Virus record (IMG/VR): IMGVR_UViG_3300038424_000709
Span: 50,184 to 114,183 of that record
Length of the DNA: 64,000 nucleotides
Source of the DNA: a virus
Strand: one strand, 5' to 3'
Part shown: positions 26,135-34,151 of the stretch, one piece after another
How the letters are laid out: each line of letters opens with the position of its first letter
How positions within the stretch are numbered: position 1 is the first letter of the stretch
Made by a program: the position numbers and the translations under genes
The notes under the pieces: model-generated
Database searches by the model: none
Seen by the model: only the letters and a program-made list of their open reading frames with translations
What the model was told of the DNA's origin: nothing

Positions 26135-26814
26135 AACTTCGACTTCTTGGCGTCCGCTTTGACCTTTAACAAGTCGGCGTTTAGGGCGAGCTTGTCGGCC
26201 TTGCAGGCGTCGACGTCGCGCTGGTGCGCCACCTTCTCCGATGCCAGGGCCGCCTGCCTGTTGTCTATTTCCTGTGCCTGTTTTTCCATCGCGGCCTTCT
26301 GGTCGGCGACGTCGGCGGCCAGCACCGGCACCTGGATCAGGGCGACGTAGCTCTTGGTGGCCAGGGGGAGGGGGACGACGAAGTTGCCGCCAGCGTCGAT
26401 GTTCGGGACAGGCTCGGCGGCCGCGCCCGCCCATTGCTTTGCCAGCTCGGGGGGCTGGAGCTTGGGGGCCTCGGCGACCTGCGTCGCCACCTTCTGGTTT
26501 CGGGAGGCGATGACCTGGAGGAGCCCCGCCACCTGCTGCTGCAACTGCTGGTAGGCGGCGTCGCGGGCCGCCTGCTGCCGTGCCGACTGCTGCTGGAAGG
26601 CGGCGTTGTCGATGTCCTTTTGCTTGGCCACCGCATCGGCGGTCGCCGCCCGGGCGTCGGCCTGGTCCGCCCGCTTGGAATCGTACAGGTAGACTGCCAG
26701 GACCATGCAGCCAGCGATGATGGCCAGCATGACGATGTGCGAGGTGCCCCACTTGACGGCCTTTTCTACGTCGGCCTCGATGGCCTTTAGCTCGGATTGC
26801 TGCGTGCTTGCCAT
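26074..26814 (-). CDS. membrane-anchored coiled-coil protein (two transmembrane segments)
   Basis: A 246-residue protein: an N-terminal helix (MLAIIAGCMVLAVYLY) after about 25 residues, a long Ala/Gln-rich coiled coil (residues 50-115 and 175-220), and a C-terminal transmembrane helix (GAGTAALLIFGFVK). The topology is reminiscent of phage envelope or lysis-associated (spanin-like) proteins, but no lipobox is seen. GGGGAG precedes ATG 26814. Its 3' end overlaps the convergent NusG-like gene by 61 nt. Its start is divergent from the plus-strand gene at 26873. Confidence 0.6.
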   Translation of the reverse strand: MASTQQSELKAIEADVEKAVKWGTSHIVMLAIIAGCMVLAVYLYDSKRADQADARAATADAVAKQKDIDNAAFQQQSARQQAARDAAYQQLQQQVAGLLQVIASRNQKVATQVAEAPKLQPPELAKQWAGAAAEPVPNIDAGGNFVVPLPLATKSYVALIQVPVLAADVADQKAAMEKQAQEIDNRQAALASEKVAHQRDVDACKADKLALNADLLKVKADAKKSKFHWFISGAGTAALLIFGFVK

Positions 26815-26872
26815 AATTCTCCCCTAATTGGCGGTACTGATAGTCAGTAGTTGAGTTTTTGGGAGGAATTCA

Positions 26873-27394
26873 ATGAAGGTAGAAAGGCTCTCGATATACA
26901 GGGTGCGCATCTCCCTGTCGTGTGGGTGTGCAGTGGAGTGCGATTTCAAGGATCCTCGATGCAAGGAGTCCCTTGTTGTGACGTCTAATGCAAACGATCC
27001 GTTGGCGGAAAGGTATTTCAAGATATGCCACAAGCACGAGGAGGATGCCGGGCGCTCCATGCTCGAATTCCTCCTCTCGGAGAGGCTTGCCGAGGCCGTC
27101 GAGGAGGCCCAACGCCCACCCGTCGGGCCCGTCAAGCTCGTTGATCAAAAGGGGTTGGAAGGCGAGACGGTGACCAAGGTCGCCGGGGTGTCACAGGGGG
27201 CCAACCGACCGAAGAGGCCTCCCGGGGTCAAGACGATCCAGAGGAGCCCCGAGCAGCTTGCCAAGGCGGGGGCCATCCCGACCGCCCCAGCGGCAGCCGA
27301 GGAAGTGGAGACGGGGGACGAGGCCAGCAACGTGTCCTCCCTGGACTCCCTCCTGGACGAACACGACCCGACCGAGCAGAAGGTGAGCCCCTAG
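26873..27394 (+). CDS. hypothetical protein
   Basis: A 173-residue protein with an N-terminal CGCAVEC motif and additional Cys (C30, C52) that may bind metal, then a helical middle and a Pro/Ala/Glu-rich C-terminus. ATG 26873 has GGGAGGAAT upstream. The stop codon TAG at 27392 overlaps the TAG of a convergent minus-strand gene on a shared CTAG palindrome. No family recognised. Confidence 0.5.
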   Translation: MKVERLSIYRVRISLSCGCAVECDFKDPRCKESLVVTSNANDPLAERYFKICHKHEEDAGRSMLEFLLSERLAEAVEEAQRPPVGPVKLVDQKGLEGETVTKVAGVSQGANRPKRPPGVKTIQRSPEQLAKAGAIPTAPAAAEEVETGDEASNVSSLDSLLDEHDPTEQKVSP

Positions 27395-27834
27395 CAGCCC
27401 GCCAGGGCCTTCCCCATGCATTCCGGCCCAAACCCGTTGTCGACCGATTCCGGCACGGTCAGGAGCCTCCCGCAACGCCCGCACCTTCCCTCGTGCCATA
27501 TCTCGGTCATGGGGGGCATGTTTCCCTGGGAAAGGTGATCCATCACCCATTTCATGGCGGTCACGGACGGGCTTTCCGGCCCCACCTTGGACTTCTTGGT
27601 CCAGAGGAACCTTTCGTCGGGCGTGATGATCCCGATGTAGGAATAGTCGTCCTCGTTGCTCGGGCCGGTAAGGAGGTCGACAAAATGCACCGGAGGCCTG
27701 TCGCCCGCCTTCGGTGCCTCCCGAACCTTGTAGGTGTACCTGGCCCCGGTCTTGCCGCTCACGAAGGTCACTATGGCATTCCCCCCGAGGATGAACCTTA
27801 TGGCCATGCTGGGGTCCGATATCATTCCCTGCAT
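27391..27834 (-). CDS. DUF6011-like zinc protein
   Basis: A 147-residue protein. The C-terminus has the pattern C118-x2-C121 ... S130 ... GFGPEC (C139), the signature seen in DUF6011-type proteins ('C..C.R.L....S...GFGPEC'), which are common in phage genomes and probably bind zinc. The N-terminal 90 residues contain a beta-rich domain (AIVTFVSGKTGARYTYKV). ATG 27834 has AGGAG 7-8 nt upstream; longer frames run through the neighbouring gene on the other strand. Function unknown. Confidence 0.65.
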   Translation of the reverse strand: MQGMISDPSMAIRFILGGNAIVTFVSGKTGARYTYKVREAPKAGDRPPVHFVDLLTGPSNEDDYSYIGIITPDERFLWTKKSKVGPESPSVTAMKWVMDHLSQGNMPPMTEIWHEGRCGRCGRLLTVPESVDNGFGPECMGKALAGC

Positions 27835-27881
27835 TTTTTCTCTCCTGCCAGTAATATACATCGGGAAGGCCCTTGGAAAAG

Positions 27882-27889
27882 GGTATTTT
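27882..27889 (+). promoter_or_regulatory. GGTATTTT element in the divergent gap before gene 27925
   Basis: Lies in a 90-nt A/T-rich gap between the divergent genes starting at 27834 (minus) and 27925 (plus), the most A/T-rich short stretch of the area, consistent with divergent promoters. Confidence 0.25.
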
Positions 27890-27924
27890 TTCGATTTTCG
27901 GCATTTGGTCGACGAAGGAGGAAT

Positions 27925-28308
27925 ATGAGCAAGTTCGATGCAATCAAGGTTGGCTCCACTTTCCAGGCGGACGGGGTGATCTACAAGAAGGTCGGGCTCC
28001 GGGAGTACGAGGAACTGTCCACGCACATAGAGCAGTACTGGGACCCCCTGTTCGACTCCAAGATCGACTCCCCGGACGAGGCCAGCAAGCTGGGCACCAA
28101 GTTCAAGGTGGATCCCCAGACGAGGGTCGTCACCGCCGACCCCGCCCACAAGGACCCCGCCTATTGGTTCCACGAGCTGTGGGGCTCGGCCCTGTTCGAC
28201 TGCGGGCCCGACGACTACGACTTCATGGTCAAGAAGGCCATAGAGTGGGGAAAGAATGCAAAGCAGGCCGCGGAAAGCGGCGATGAGGCCGAGCAACCCA
28301 AGGCGTAG
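27925..28308 (+). CDS. hypothetical acidic protein
   Basis: A 127-residue acidic protein. ATG 27925 is behind a strong GAAGGAGGAAT site, and a GGTATT element at 27882 may be part of a divergent promoter shared with the minus-strand DUF6011-like gene. The sequence is a mixed alpha/beta domain without recognised motifs. It is followed by an Arg/Lys- and Pro-rich gene. Confidence 0.5.
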   Translation: MSKFDAIKVGSTFQADGVIYKKVGLREYEELSTHIEQYWDPLFDSKIDSPDEASKLGTKFKVDPQTRVVTADPAHKDPAYWFHELWGSALFDCGPDDYDFMVKKAIEWGKNAKQAAESGDEAEQPKA

Positions 28309-28347
28309 CGCTGGGCCTTCCGACCATCTCGTTCAATGGGGGGAAGC

Positions 28348-29010
28348 ATGAAGAAAAACAAGCCCATGGGGCTCAAGAAGTACAAGGCAACGGCGAAGAA
28401 GCAGTTCATGAAGTCCCTGCGGGCATACGCCGAGCAGCTCGAAGGCGAGCTCCGGCAGGTGCACAACGACCCCGCCACGGTCATCGGCAGGATTTCCCAG
28501 AGCTACCAGAGCGCCCTGAACGCCAGCAAGCGGCTCTCCGTCCTGTGCGCCGCCCTCATCAAGGACCGGGGAGGGAAGGTCGAGGTCCTCAAGGCGGAGC
28601 TGGAGTCGTTCAAGGGAAAGGCCATCAACGTCAGGTGGGAGCTCCCCGAGGGCGTCAAGCCCGAGGACGCCCGTTCCTACCTGTTCTACTACGAGACCAT
28701 GCAGGAGGGCCAGCCTGGCCAGGAGGCCGCGAAGAAGGCACCGGAGGCGGGCCCCCAGGGGGGCCCTCCCGAAGATGCCGGGAAAACGGAGCCGCCCAGC
28801 GAAGAACCAGGTCCCGTCCCTCCCGAGGGCCAGCCAGTTCCCACCCCCGTTCCTCCCCAAGAATCTGTTCCGGATGAGGCCTCCCTGGTCATGGGGATAG
28901 TACGCCCCGATGGCACCACTGGCCTTGGCCCTCTTCCGCCCGTCGAGGCCCCACCCCCACCCCCTGACGGCCCAGTGGGATACCAGCCGAACACCCCGTC
29001 CCTGAGCTGA
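28348..29010 (+). CDS. hypothetical protein with Pro-rich tail
   Basis: A 220-residue protein: the first 120 residues are helical and basic (KKYKATAKKQFMKSLRAYAEQ), then a Pro/Glu/Gly-rich region (residues 130-205) which reads as flexible linker or tail. ATG 28348 is preferred over ATG 28336 because GGGGGGAA stands directly before it. No family is recognised. The downstream gene is a glycosyltransferase. Confidence 0.5.
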   Translation: MKKNKPMGLKKYKATAKKQFMKSLRAYAEQLEGELRQVHNDPATVIGRISQSYQSALNASKRLSVLCAALIKDRGGKVEVLKAELESFKGKAINVRWELPEGVKPEDARSYLFYYETMQEGQPGQEAAKKAPEAGPQGGPPEDAGKTEPPSEEPGPVPPEGQPVPTPVPPQESVPDEASLVMGIVRPDGTTGLGPLPPVEAPPPPPDGPVGYQPNTPSLS

Positions 29011-29061
29011 AACTCCGACTTCTGCTTCCGATAATGAAGGCCATGAAGCCGGGGGTGTATC

Positions 29062-30471
29062 TTGCCAAAAGTCCTGTTCATCCTCAAGCATCGGGAGCAC
29101 TATGGGGCATCTGGCTACTGGAACGAGGAAGAGTACGGGGATGCCGTTCTGAGCTATAGCAGCACCTTGTCCAGCGGCCTCCTCAACTCCGCCCGGTTCA
29201 TCGTGGAGATGCTCAACGACAACGGCGTGGAGGCCCGGCTCGTCGAGGTCCTGGACAACAACTACATAGATCGCGAGGTGGCGGCCTTCAGGCCCGACAT
29301 CGTGTTCATCGAGGCCCTGTGGGTCGTGCCGGACAAGTTCGACGTCCTCCAGAAGCTGCATCCACGGGTCAAATGGGTGGTCAGGGGGCACAGCGCCGTG
29401 CCGTTCCTCGCCCAGGAGGGTGTCGCCATAGAATGGATAACCGGATACGTCCGGCGCAAGAACGTGGTGTTCGCCCCCAATTCCCGGAACCTGGCCAATG
29501 ACGTCAGGGCCATCGTGGGCTCGGCCAACCCATCATGGTCCGACTCCGAGGTGGAGGCAAAAATCCCGTTCCTCCCCAACTACTACCCGTTCCAGCCCGT
29601 CACCCCGGCATCCAAGGCCCCCGATGACGTCCTTGATGTCGGATGCTTCGGGGCCATCCGTCCGTTCAAGAATCAACTGACCCAGGCGGTCGCAGCAATC
29701 AAGTATGCGAAGGCGATAGGCAAGAGCCTTCGCTTCCACATCAATGGCATGCGGGTCGAGACGGGCGGGGCTAGCGTCCTCAAGAACCTCCGGGCGTTGT
29801 TCCAGGCCACTGGCCAGCAGCTCGTGGAGCATGGCTGGATGGGCCATCCGGCCTTCCTGAGCATGCTGCAGACGTGCGACGTCGGTATGCAGGTCAGCTA
29901 CAGCGAAACCTTCAACATAGTGTCGGCCGACATGACCGTGGCGGGCCTACCGATGGTCGTCTCGCCGGCCGTAGGGTGGGCCAGCCAATGGAGCAAGGCG
30001 GATCCCAACAGCGCCGACGACATTGCCTTCGTGCTTGCGCTTGCCCTGGAGCCATCGTCCCGTAGCACCCTCCTGGCCCGAAACGCAAGCGGGCTCAGGT
30101 GCTTCTGCTCGTCGTCCCAGGCGGCATGGCTGGCCTTCGTCAAGTCCCAGTCCGATCCCCAGCCCGCCCCGGCCCCGGCTTCGCCCAGTCCGTCCAAGCC
30201 CGTCCCCCAGTCCAGTCTGGTACAGGCTTCGGTCTCAATCCCGATCAAGCCTCTGGTCCTAACCCCGTTCAAGTCCGATCCCCAGCCCGCCCCGGCCCCG
30301 GCTTCGGTCCCGTATACCCCATATACCCCGCTCAAGCCCCAATCCAGTCTATTCCGCTCTTTAGTTGGGGCACTATGGACCTACGTTCGGAGTTTCTTGT
30401 CCAAGCCGCAGACTACCGGGAGATGTTCAGGGGGCTCCTGGCGATCAATCCCGCCCTTAAGCCCCAAGTAG
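29062..30471 (+). CDS. GT-B glycosyltransferase with Pro-rich repeat tail
   Basis: A 469-residue protein starting at TTG 29062 behind GGGGGT. The GT-B fold pattern is visible: FGAIRPFKNQ (about 198-208), a UDP/nucleotide-binding loop and EHGWMGHPAFLSMLQTCDVG, then SETFNIVSADMTVAGLPMV, as in phage glycosyltransferases acting on DNA bases, virion proteins or host glycans. After about residue 350 the protein continues as a Ser/Pro/Ala-rich tail with a twice repeated 11-residue block, encoded by a perfect 33-bp direct repeat. The 3' end overlaps the start of the next gene by 97 nt, which is unusual, so the extreme C-terminus is uncertain. Confidence 0.65.
   Translation: MPKVLFILKHREHYGASGYWNEEEYGDAVLSYSSTLSSGLLNSARFIVEMLNDNGVEARLVEVLDNNYIDREVAAFRPDIVFIEALWVVPDKFDVLQKLHPRVKWVVRGHSAVPFLAQEGVAIEWITGYVRRKNVVFAPNSRNLANDVRAIVGSANPSWSDSEVEAKIPFLPNYYPFQPVTPASKAPDDVLDVGCFGAIRPFKNQLTQAVAAIKYAKAIGKSLRFHINGMRVETGGASVLKNLRALFQATGQQLVEHGWMGHPAFLSMLQTCDVGMQVSYSETFNIVSADMTVAGLPMVVSPAVGWASQWSKADPNSADDIAFVLALALEPSSRSTLLARNASGLRCFCSSSQAAWLAFVKSQSDPQPAPAPASPSPSKPVPQSSLVQASVSIPIKPLVLTPFKSDPQPAPAPASVPYTPYTPLKPQSSLFRSLVGALWTYVRSFLSKPQTTGRCSGGSWRSIPPLSPK
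30151..30183 (+). repeat. 33-bp direct repeat, copy 1 (glycosyltransferase tail)
   Basis: Perfectly repeated at 30274-30306, 123 nt (41 codons) away, so both copies encode the same S-D-P-Q-P-A-P-A-P-A-S block in the Pro-rich tail. Confidence 0.85.
30274..30306 (+). repeat. 33-bp direct repeat, copy 2 (glycosyltransferase tail)
   Basis: Second copy of the repeat at 30151, just before the start of the next gene (ATG 30375). Confidence 0.85.
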
Positions 30472-30929
30472 ACACCAGCATAGGCTGGGCTAAGCATTTC
30501 CTCAAGAAGCAGGACAGGATCGTGTGGTTCCTCCGGTGGGCCCGTGCCGCCATGGCGGCCAGCCTTCCAGACCTTCCTGAGCAGCAGCCGCAAGCCTCGG
30601 CCCTTCTCCAATCCCTCTCCAAGGACATCGAGGAGCTCGGGAACTTCACCGTGGGGGAGCTCCGGGGAGGACTGGAACACTACCTGAGCCTTCCGATCCC
30701 CGAGATACAGGCCAGGACGTTCAAGAACGAGAACCCCGAGGCCCTGCTGCGGGATGCCTTCCCCAAGCTGGAGGAAGAGTTCAACAGGGCCAGGAAAAAC
30801 CTCCTCAGGCCCAGGCCCGAGGACGAGATCGTCGTCCGGTTCCCGGACGGCTGGGCATGGTGGAGGCTGCCCAGGGCGTCGTGCCCCGACGAGGCCGACG
30901 CCATGGGACACTGCGGGAACTCCCCGTAG
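30375..30929 (+). CDS. N-terminal fragment of a PcfJ-like/polyvalent gene, ended by an in-frame amber
   Basis: This 184-residue product begins at ATG 30375 inside the end of the glycosyltransferase frame and runs through AMGHCGNSP before TAG at 30927-30929. That stop falls inside a conserved PcfJ-like core: the same frame continues downstream without another stop to 33209, starting KDNPRQEILSLRQPR, then HATFIFNKNGYLGEMKG. Replacing the amber by a sense codon (for example CAG) restores a 944-residue protein. The N-terminal part is helical with several charged segments. Either the gene is a recent pseudogene, or the amber is suppressed or programmed. Confidence 0.6.
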   Translation: MDLRSEFLVQAADYREMFRGLLAINPALKPQVDTSIGWAKHFLKKQDRIVWFLRWARAAMAASLPDLPEQQPQASALLQSLSKDIEELGNFTVGELRGGLEHYLSLPIPEIQARTFKNENPEALLRDAFPKLEEEFNRARKNLLRPRPEDEIVVRFPDGWAWWRLPRASCPDEADAMGHCGNSP

Positions 30930-30974
30930 AAGGACAATCCCAGGCAGGAGATCCTGTCCCTGCGGCAGCCTAGG

Positions 30975-33209
30975 ATGGTCGGCAAGGAGACGTGGTGGGA
31001 GCCGCACGCAACGTTCATATTCAACAAGAACGGCTATCTCGGCGAGATGAAGGGGAAGCAGAACAACAAGCCGGTGCCGAGGCTGCATCCCTACATAGTC
31101 GCATTGCTCAAAGACTCCAACCTCATCAAAGGCATCGTAGGCGGCGGCTACAAGCCCGCGAACAACTTCAAGCTGAGCGACCTGAGCCCCGAGATGTACC
31201 GGGATTTGATCGCCGCCCGCCCGGACCTCGGATCCCTTGCCATAAGTCCCCAGGTAGCAAAAATCATCGAGCTCCTGGAGTTCGATCAGGACGCATGGAA
31301 TCCCGCGGACGAAGTGTTCGTCGTCCAGAGGTGGGCCACCGGGAAGGACTTCCTCTACCACTATGCGAGGCAAGAAGGAAGGGAGGTGCTGGACCTGTAC
31401 TTCGGCGAGGATTCCGCCGCCGCCCCCAGCTTCTGGGAACTGACCAACCTCCTGGATGAGTGGTCCAACAAGGAGCAGGACGAATGGAAGGAAGGCAAGC
31501 GGACCCCCGTAAGGAGCCCGAACTACCTTGGCAACTTCGCCCTGGCCCTGGCATACCAGAACCCCAGCAAGGTCCCATCCGACTTCGCTCCCGTAGACAA
31601 GGACAGCGTCGAGGAGCTGCTGGACGCCGTGGACCCGGACGGCAAGGCCACCGAAGCATACTTCCGTTACCTGCGCCGTCCCAGGAACAGCGAGGCTGAG
31701 GAGCCCGCCGCCTGCGAGGCGCTCAAGCGGGCGGTGGAGCTGTATTCCGCCACGCAGCCGGGCGAGTACGATGCGGAAAGCGAGGTCGAGGCGGCCCTGG
31801 AGATGCTCGGGCACGGCGAGAACTGGGGCACGGACATCGAATACGGCGGGGACGACCAGCCGGTCAGGCAGACCCTGTCTTTTTCCAGGGCAAAAAAGTA
31901 TGCCGACCAGGTGGAGGACAAGGGCAAGAGGATACCGGACTGGGACCAGGACGTATATCTCTCCATTGGAGGAGATTGGTTCAGCGAGGAAAGGTATTCG
32001 GACTACCTCAGGGAGGAGATGGACAAGCACTTCGGCGAGAAGCCCAAGATGCCTCCGGGGTTCCACATCCCGAACGAGGGGGAGGAATACAAGGAGCCCT
32101 GGACCCCGTCCCCGCAGCACCGCCGCCTGTTTCCCGAGCCCGAGGCCGGGGACGAAGGCATCCATGTGGGAAGCATGGATAGCTCCCTGCTCAAGAGGGC
32201 GGACGTCCTTGAAAACGTCAGAACTCTCGAAGCCCCCCTGTCGAAGGAGCACGACCTCGTGGCCAGGGTCCTGAAGTGGTACCAGGACAACGGCGTCCGG
32301 GAGCTCCCGTGGAAGGACTTCCAGAAGAAATTCCCGTTCGCCCAGAATTCCTCGCTGTTCACCAGGCTGCGCCGCAACGGGCCGACCGTCACCCTCGGCC
32401 AGCTAGAGGGCTGGCTGGAGACGGAGGAGCCGCCGGAGAAGGACTACGGGGTATCCTACGAGACCTACCACGACCCCGAGGAGTCCTTCCGGGACGCGGA
32501 GCAGCTCGTCCTGCAAATCAACCAGGGGGCTTCCGCCAAGGGCATCATGGGGGAGGACATGCTGCTGTCTGACTACGTGGACTACGTCGGGAAGTCCAGC
32601 GAGATGTCGGGGCACCCCGTGGGCAAGGACACGGTGGGGTGGCTGCGCCTGGACTTCATCGACAAGGACTGGCTGCTCGTGGACGAGGTGCAGACGGACC
32701 TCATCAACTCCGTCAGCCAGGCGAAGGCCGTCCTGGAGGCGGAGACCTTCGAGGAGTTCTTCGCCGGGATAATCAATCCCCGCGTGCGCGAGAAGATCAC
32801 GAAGGAGATGCAGAGGATCGAGGGGGAGGGGGAGGACGAGGGGGACGAGGGGCCGGAGGAGAGGACGACCATGCACCAGAGGTACGACGTCGGAAGACGC
32901 CTCCTCATCCAGCATGGCTATACCGTGGAGGAGATGGAGCGCATACGCCGCCGCCTCACGGAGCTGTTCAAGGACTGGGCCGAGTATGCGATCTCCACCC
33001 TGCTGGAGATGGCCAGGAGGAACGGGATTAAGTACGTGGCCATCCATACCTCGGAGAGCATCGCCGAAAAGGACCTCTCGGTCGAGGCGGACAAGATAGG
33101 GCTCTACTACGACGGCCTGGCCAAGTCCTTCGGGTTCCGCAAGGAAACCGTCAGCCTCGGCGGGCAGCAGAAGGCCTTCTGGGTAAGGCAGGCTTCCGCC
33201 CGGGCATAG
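30975..33209 (+). CDS. C-terminal fragment of the same PcfJ-like/polyvalent gene
   Basis: A 744-residue reading frame in the same frame as the fragment ending at 30929; ATG 30975 is the first start after the amber. The first 60 residues complete the PcfJ-like domain (FIFNKNGYLGEMKGKQNNKP). The middle is an acidic, mostly helical region. The last 180 residues (GWLRLDFIDKDWLLVDEVQTD, then MARRNGIKYVAIHTSESIA) resemble a domain of large polyvalent phage proteins. The gene lies before a small unknown gene and a cluster of minus-strand enzymes. Whether this part is expressed alone by re-initiation is not known. Confidence 0.6.
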   Translation: MVGKETWWEPHATFIFNKNGYLGEMKGKQNNKPVPRLHPYIVALLKDSNLIKGIVGGGYKPANNFKLSDLSPEMYRDLIAARPDLGSLAISPQVAKIIELLEFDQDAWNPADEVFVVQRWATGKDFLYHYARQEGREVLDLYFGEDSAAAPSFWELTNLLDEWSNKEQDEWKEGKRTPVRSPNYLGNFALALAYQNPSKVPSDFAPVDKDSVEELLDAVDPDGKATEAYFRYLRRPRNSEAEEPAACEALKRAVELYSATQPGEYDAESEVEAALEMLGHGENWGTDIEYGGDDQPVRQTLSFSRAKKYADQVEDKGKRIPDWDQDVYLSIGGDWFSEERYSDYLREEMDKHFGEKPKMPPGFHIPNEGEEYKEPWTPSPQHRRLFPEPEAGDEGIHVGSMDSSLLKRADVLENVRTLEAPLSKEHDLVARVLKWYQDNGVRELPWKDFQKKFPFAQNSSLFTRLRRNGPTVTLGQLEGWLETEEPPEKDYGVSYETYHDPEESFRDAEQLVLQINQGASAKGIMGEDMLLSDYVDYVGKSSEMSGHPVGKDTVGWLRLDFIDKDWLLVDEVQTDLINSVSQAKAVLEAETFEEFFAGIINPRVREKITKEMQRIEGEGEDEGDEGPEERTTMHQRYDVGRRLLIQHGYTVEEMERIRRRLTELFKDWAEYAISTLLEMARRNGIKYVAIHTSESIAEKDLSVEADKIGLYYDGLAKSFGFRKETVSLGGQQKAFWVRQASARA

Positions 33210-33220
33210 TATTTTCCTGT

Positions 33221-33817
33221 ATGTCCAAAAAATGCATCCATAAGATCGGAAGCGCCTACGACGCTTGGTGGTTCCTTTACAATCACCCCGGGCTCTGCCT
33301 CCGGGCGCGCAACGAGGTCTCCCGCAAGGAGGCCGACGACCTGGAAAAGAAAGGCTTCGTCGTCACTCGCGATCGGGTTGGGAGCGCTCACGGAGGGGGC
33401 GGCAAGTGCTGGAGGGAATGGCGTCACCTCCTCCGCCATGCCATCGAGGAGAACCTCAGCATCTTCTACGCCAAGGTGGACGCCTCCGGCAAGGTTAACG
33501 ATGACGCCTCGCTGAACACCGTCCCGGAATGCTGGCTGGAGTTCGGCTCGATGGAGTACGGCTACCCCTCCCAATGGCATGACGAGACCCAGGACATCCC
33601 GTACCACGATCCCAGCCTGGACTGCGGCGGGGCCACGTTCGACGAGGCCCTCGTGGCCCTCGCCAAGGGGGTCCGCAGGAAGTACGGGGACTATAGGGAC
33701 AAGGAAGGACAGGAAGGCGTCTGCGGCAGGCCCGCCTGCGCCGACTGCGAGGAAATCAGGAAGATACAGGAGGCGAGGAAGGTGCGGTCCCGTTCCTTTT
33801 CGCCCTTGCCTTCCTAG
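33221..33817 (+). CDS. hypothetical protein with C-terminal Cys pair
   Basis: A 198-residue protein starting at ATG 33221. The N-terminal half is a mixed alpha/beta domain (SAYDAWWFLYNHPGLCLRARN), the middle is rich in Tyr/Trp/Asp, and near the end is CGRPACADC, a possible zinc knuckle. No family recognised. Its 3' end overlaps the convergent HNH gene by 62 nt. Confidence 0.5.
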   Translation: MSKKCIHKIGSAYDAWWFLYNHPGLCLRARNEVSRKEADDLEKKGFVVTRDRVGSAHGGGGKCWREWRHLLRHAIEENLSIFYAKVDASGKVNDDASLNTVPECWLEFGSMEYGYPSQWHDETQDIPYHDPSLDCGGATFDEALVALAKGVRRKYGDYRDKEGQEGVCGRPACADCEEIRKIQEARKVRSRSFSPLPS

Positions 33818-34151
33818 ACGCCGCAGTCTTCGCCATATGATCCGCATGGCATAAAACCCACAGGTTTTCCGGGACGCTCAGCCCCCCGTCCGCCACCTCG
33901 ACGATGTGGTCCACCTCCCGTCCCGGCCTCCCGCACATCTGGCACGTCCACTTGTCCCTCCGGCGGACGAAGTTCCTTACCACCGGCCATCGGACCAGGA
34001 ACAGGACGGCCTTCAGGCATTCTTTTCCGCACCAGGCGGTCTTCTTTCCGTCCAGGACATTGCCGCATTTCTTGCAGAGATGCCTGCCATGGGCGTCCTT
34101 TCTCTGAGGAAAGTCTTCCCATACGTTCGGCATGCCCCTTGGGTTGCTCAT
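33756..34151 (-). CDS. HNH endonuclease
   Basis: A 131-residue HNH nuclease. The catalytic core reads C70-x2-C73 ... REVDHI (D81, H82) ... NLWVLCHADH (N96, C101, H105), as in phage and restriction-linked HNH enzymes. An N-terminal extra zinc motif (C26/C29 and C41/C45) is present. Stop TGA lies at 33756. The start overlaps the last base of the methyltransferase stop (TGATG), so they are co-translated. HNH proteins in phages often nick at the packaging site or act as homing enzymes; here the methyltransferase partner suggests a restriction-like pair, but that is inference. Confidence 0.75.
   Translation of the reverse strand: MSNPRGMPNVWEDFPQRKDAHGRHLCKKCGNVLDGKKTAWCGKECLKAVLFLVRWPVVRNFVRRRDKWTCQMCGRPGREVDHIVEVADGGLSVPENLWVLCHADHMAKTAASRKARAKRNGTAPSSPPVSS

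Noticed and set aside
926-33209. Genome-wide reassignment of TAG to glutamine (suggested by two amber-broken genes)
   Set aside because: TAG is a normal terminator for many well-spaced genes here (for example recA, 17841, 20724, clamp loader, 26873, 33221); reading through them would run into neighbouring genes. Only local suppression or mutation remains plausible.
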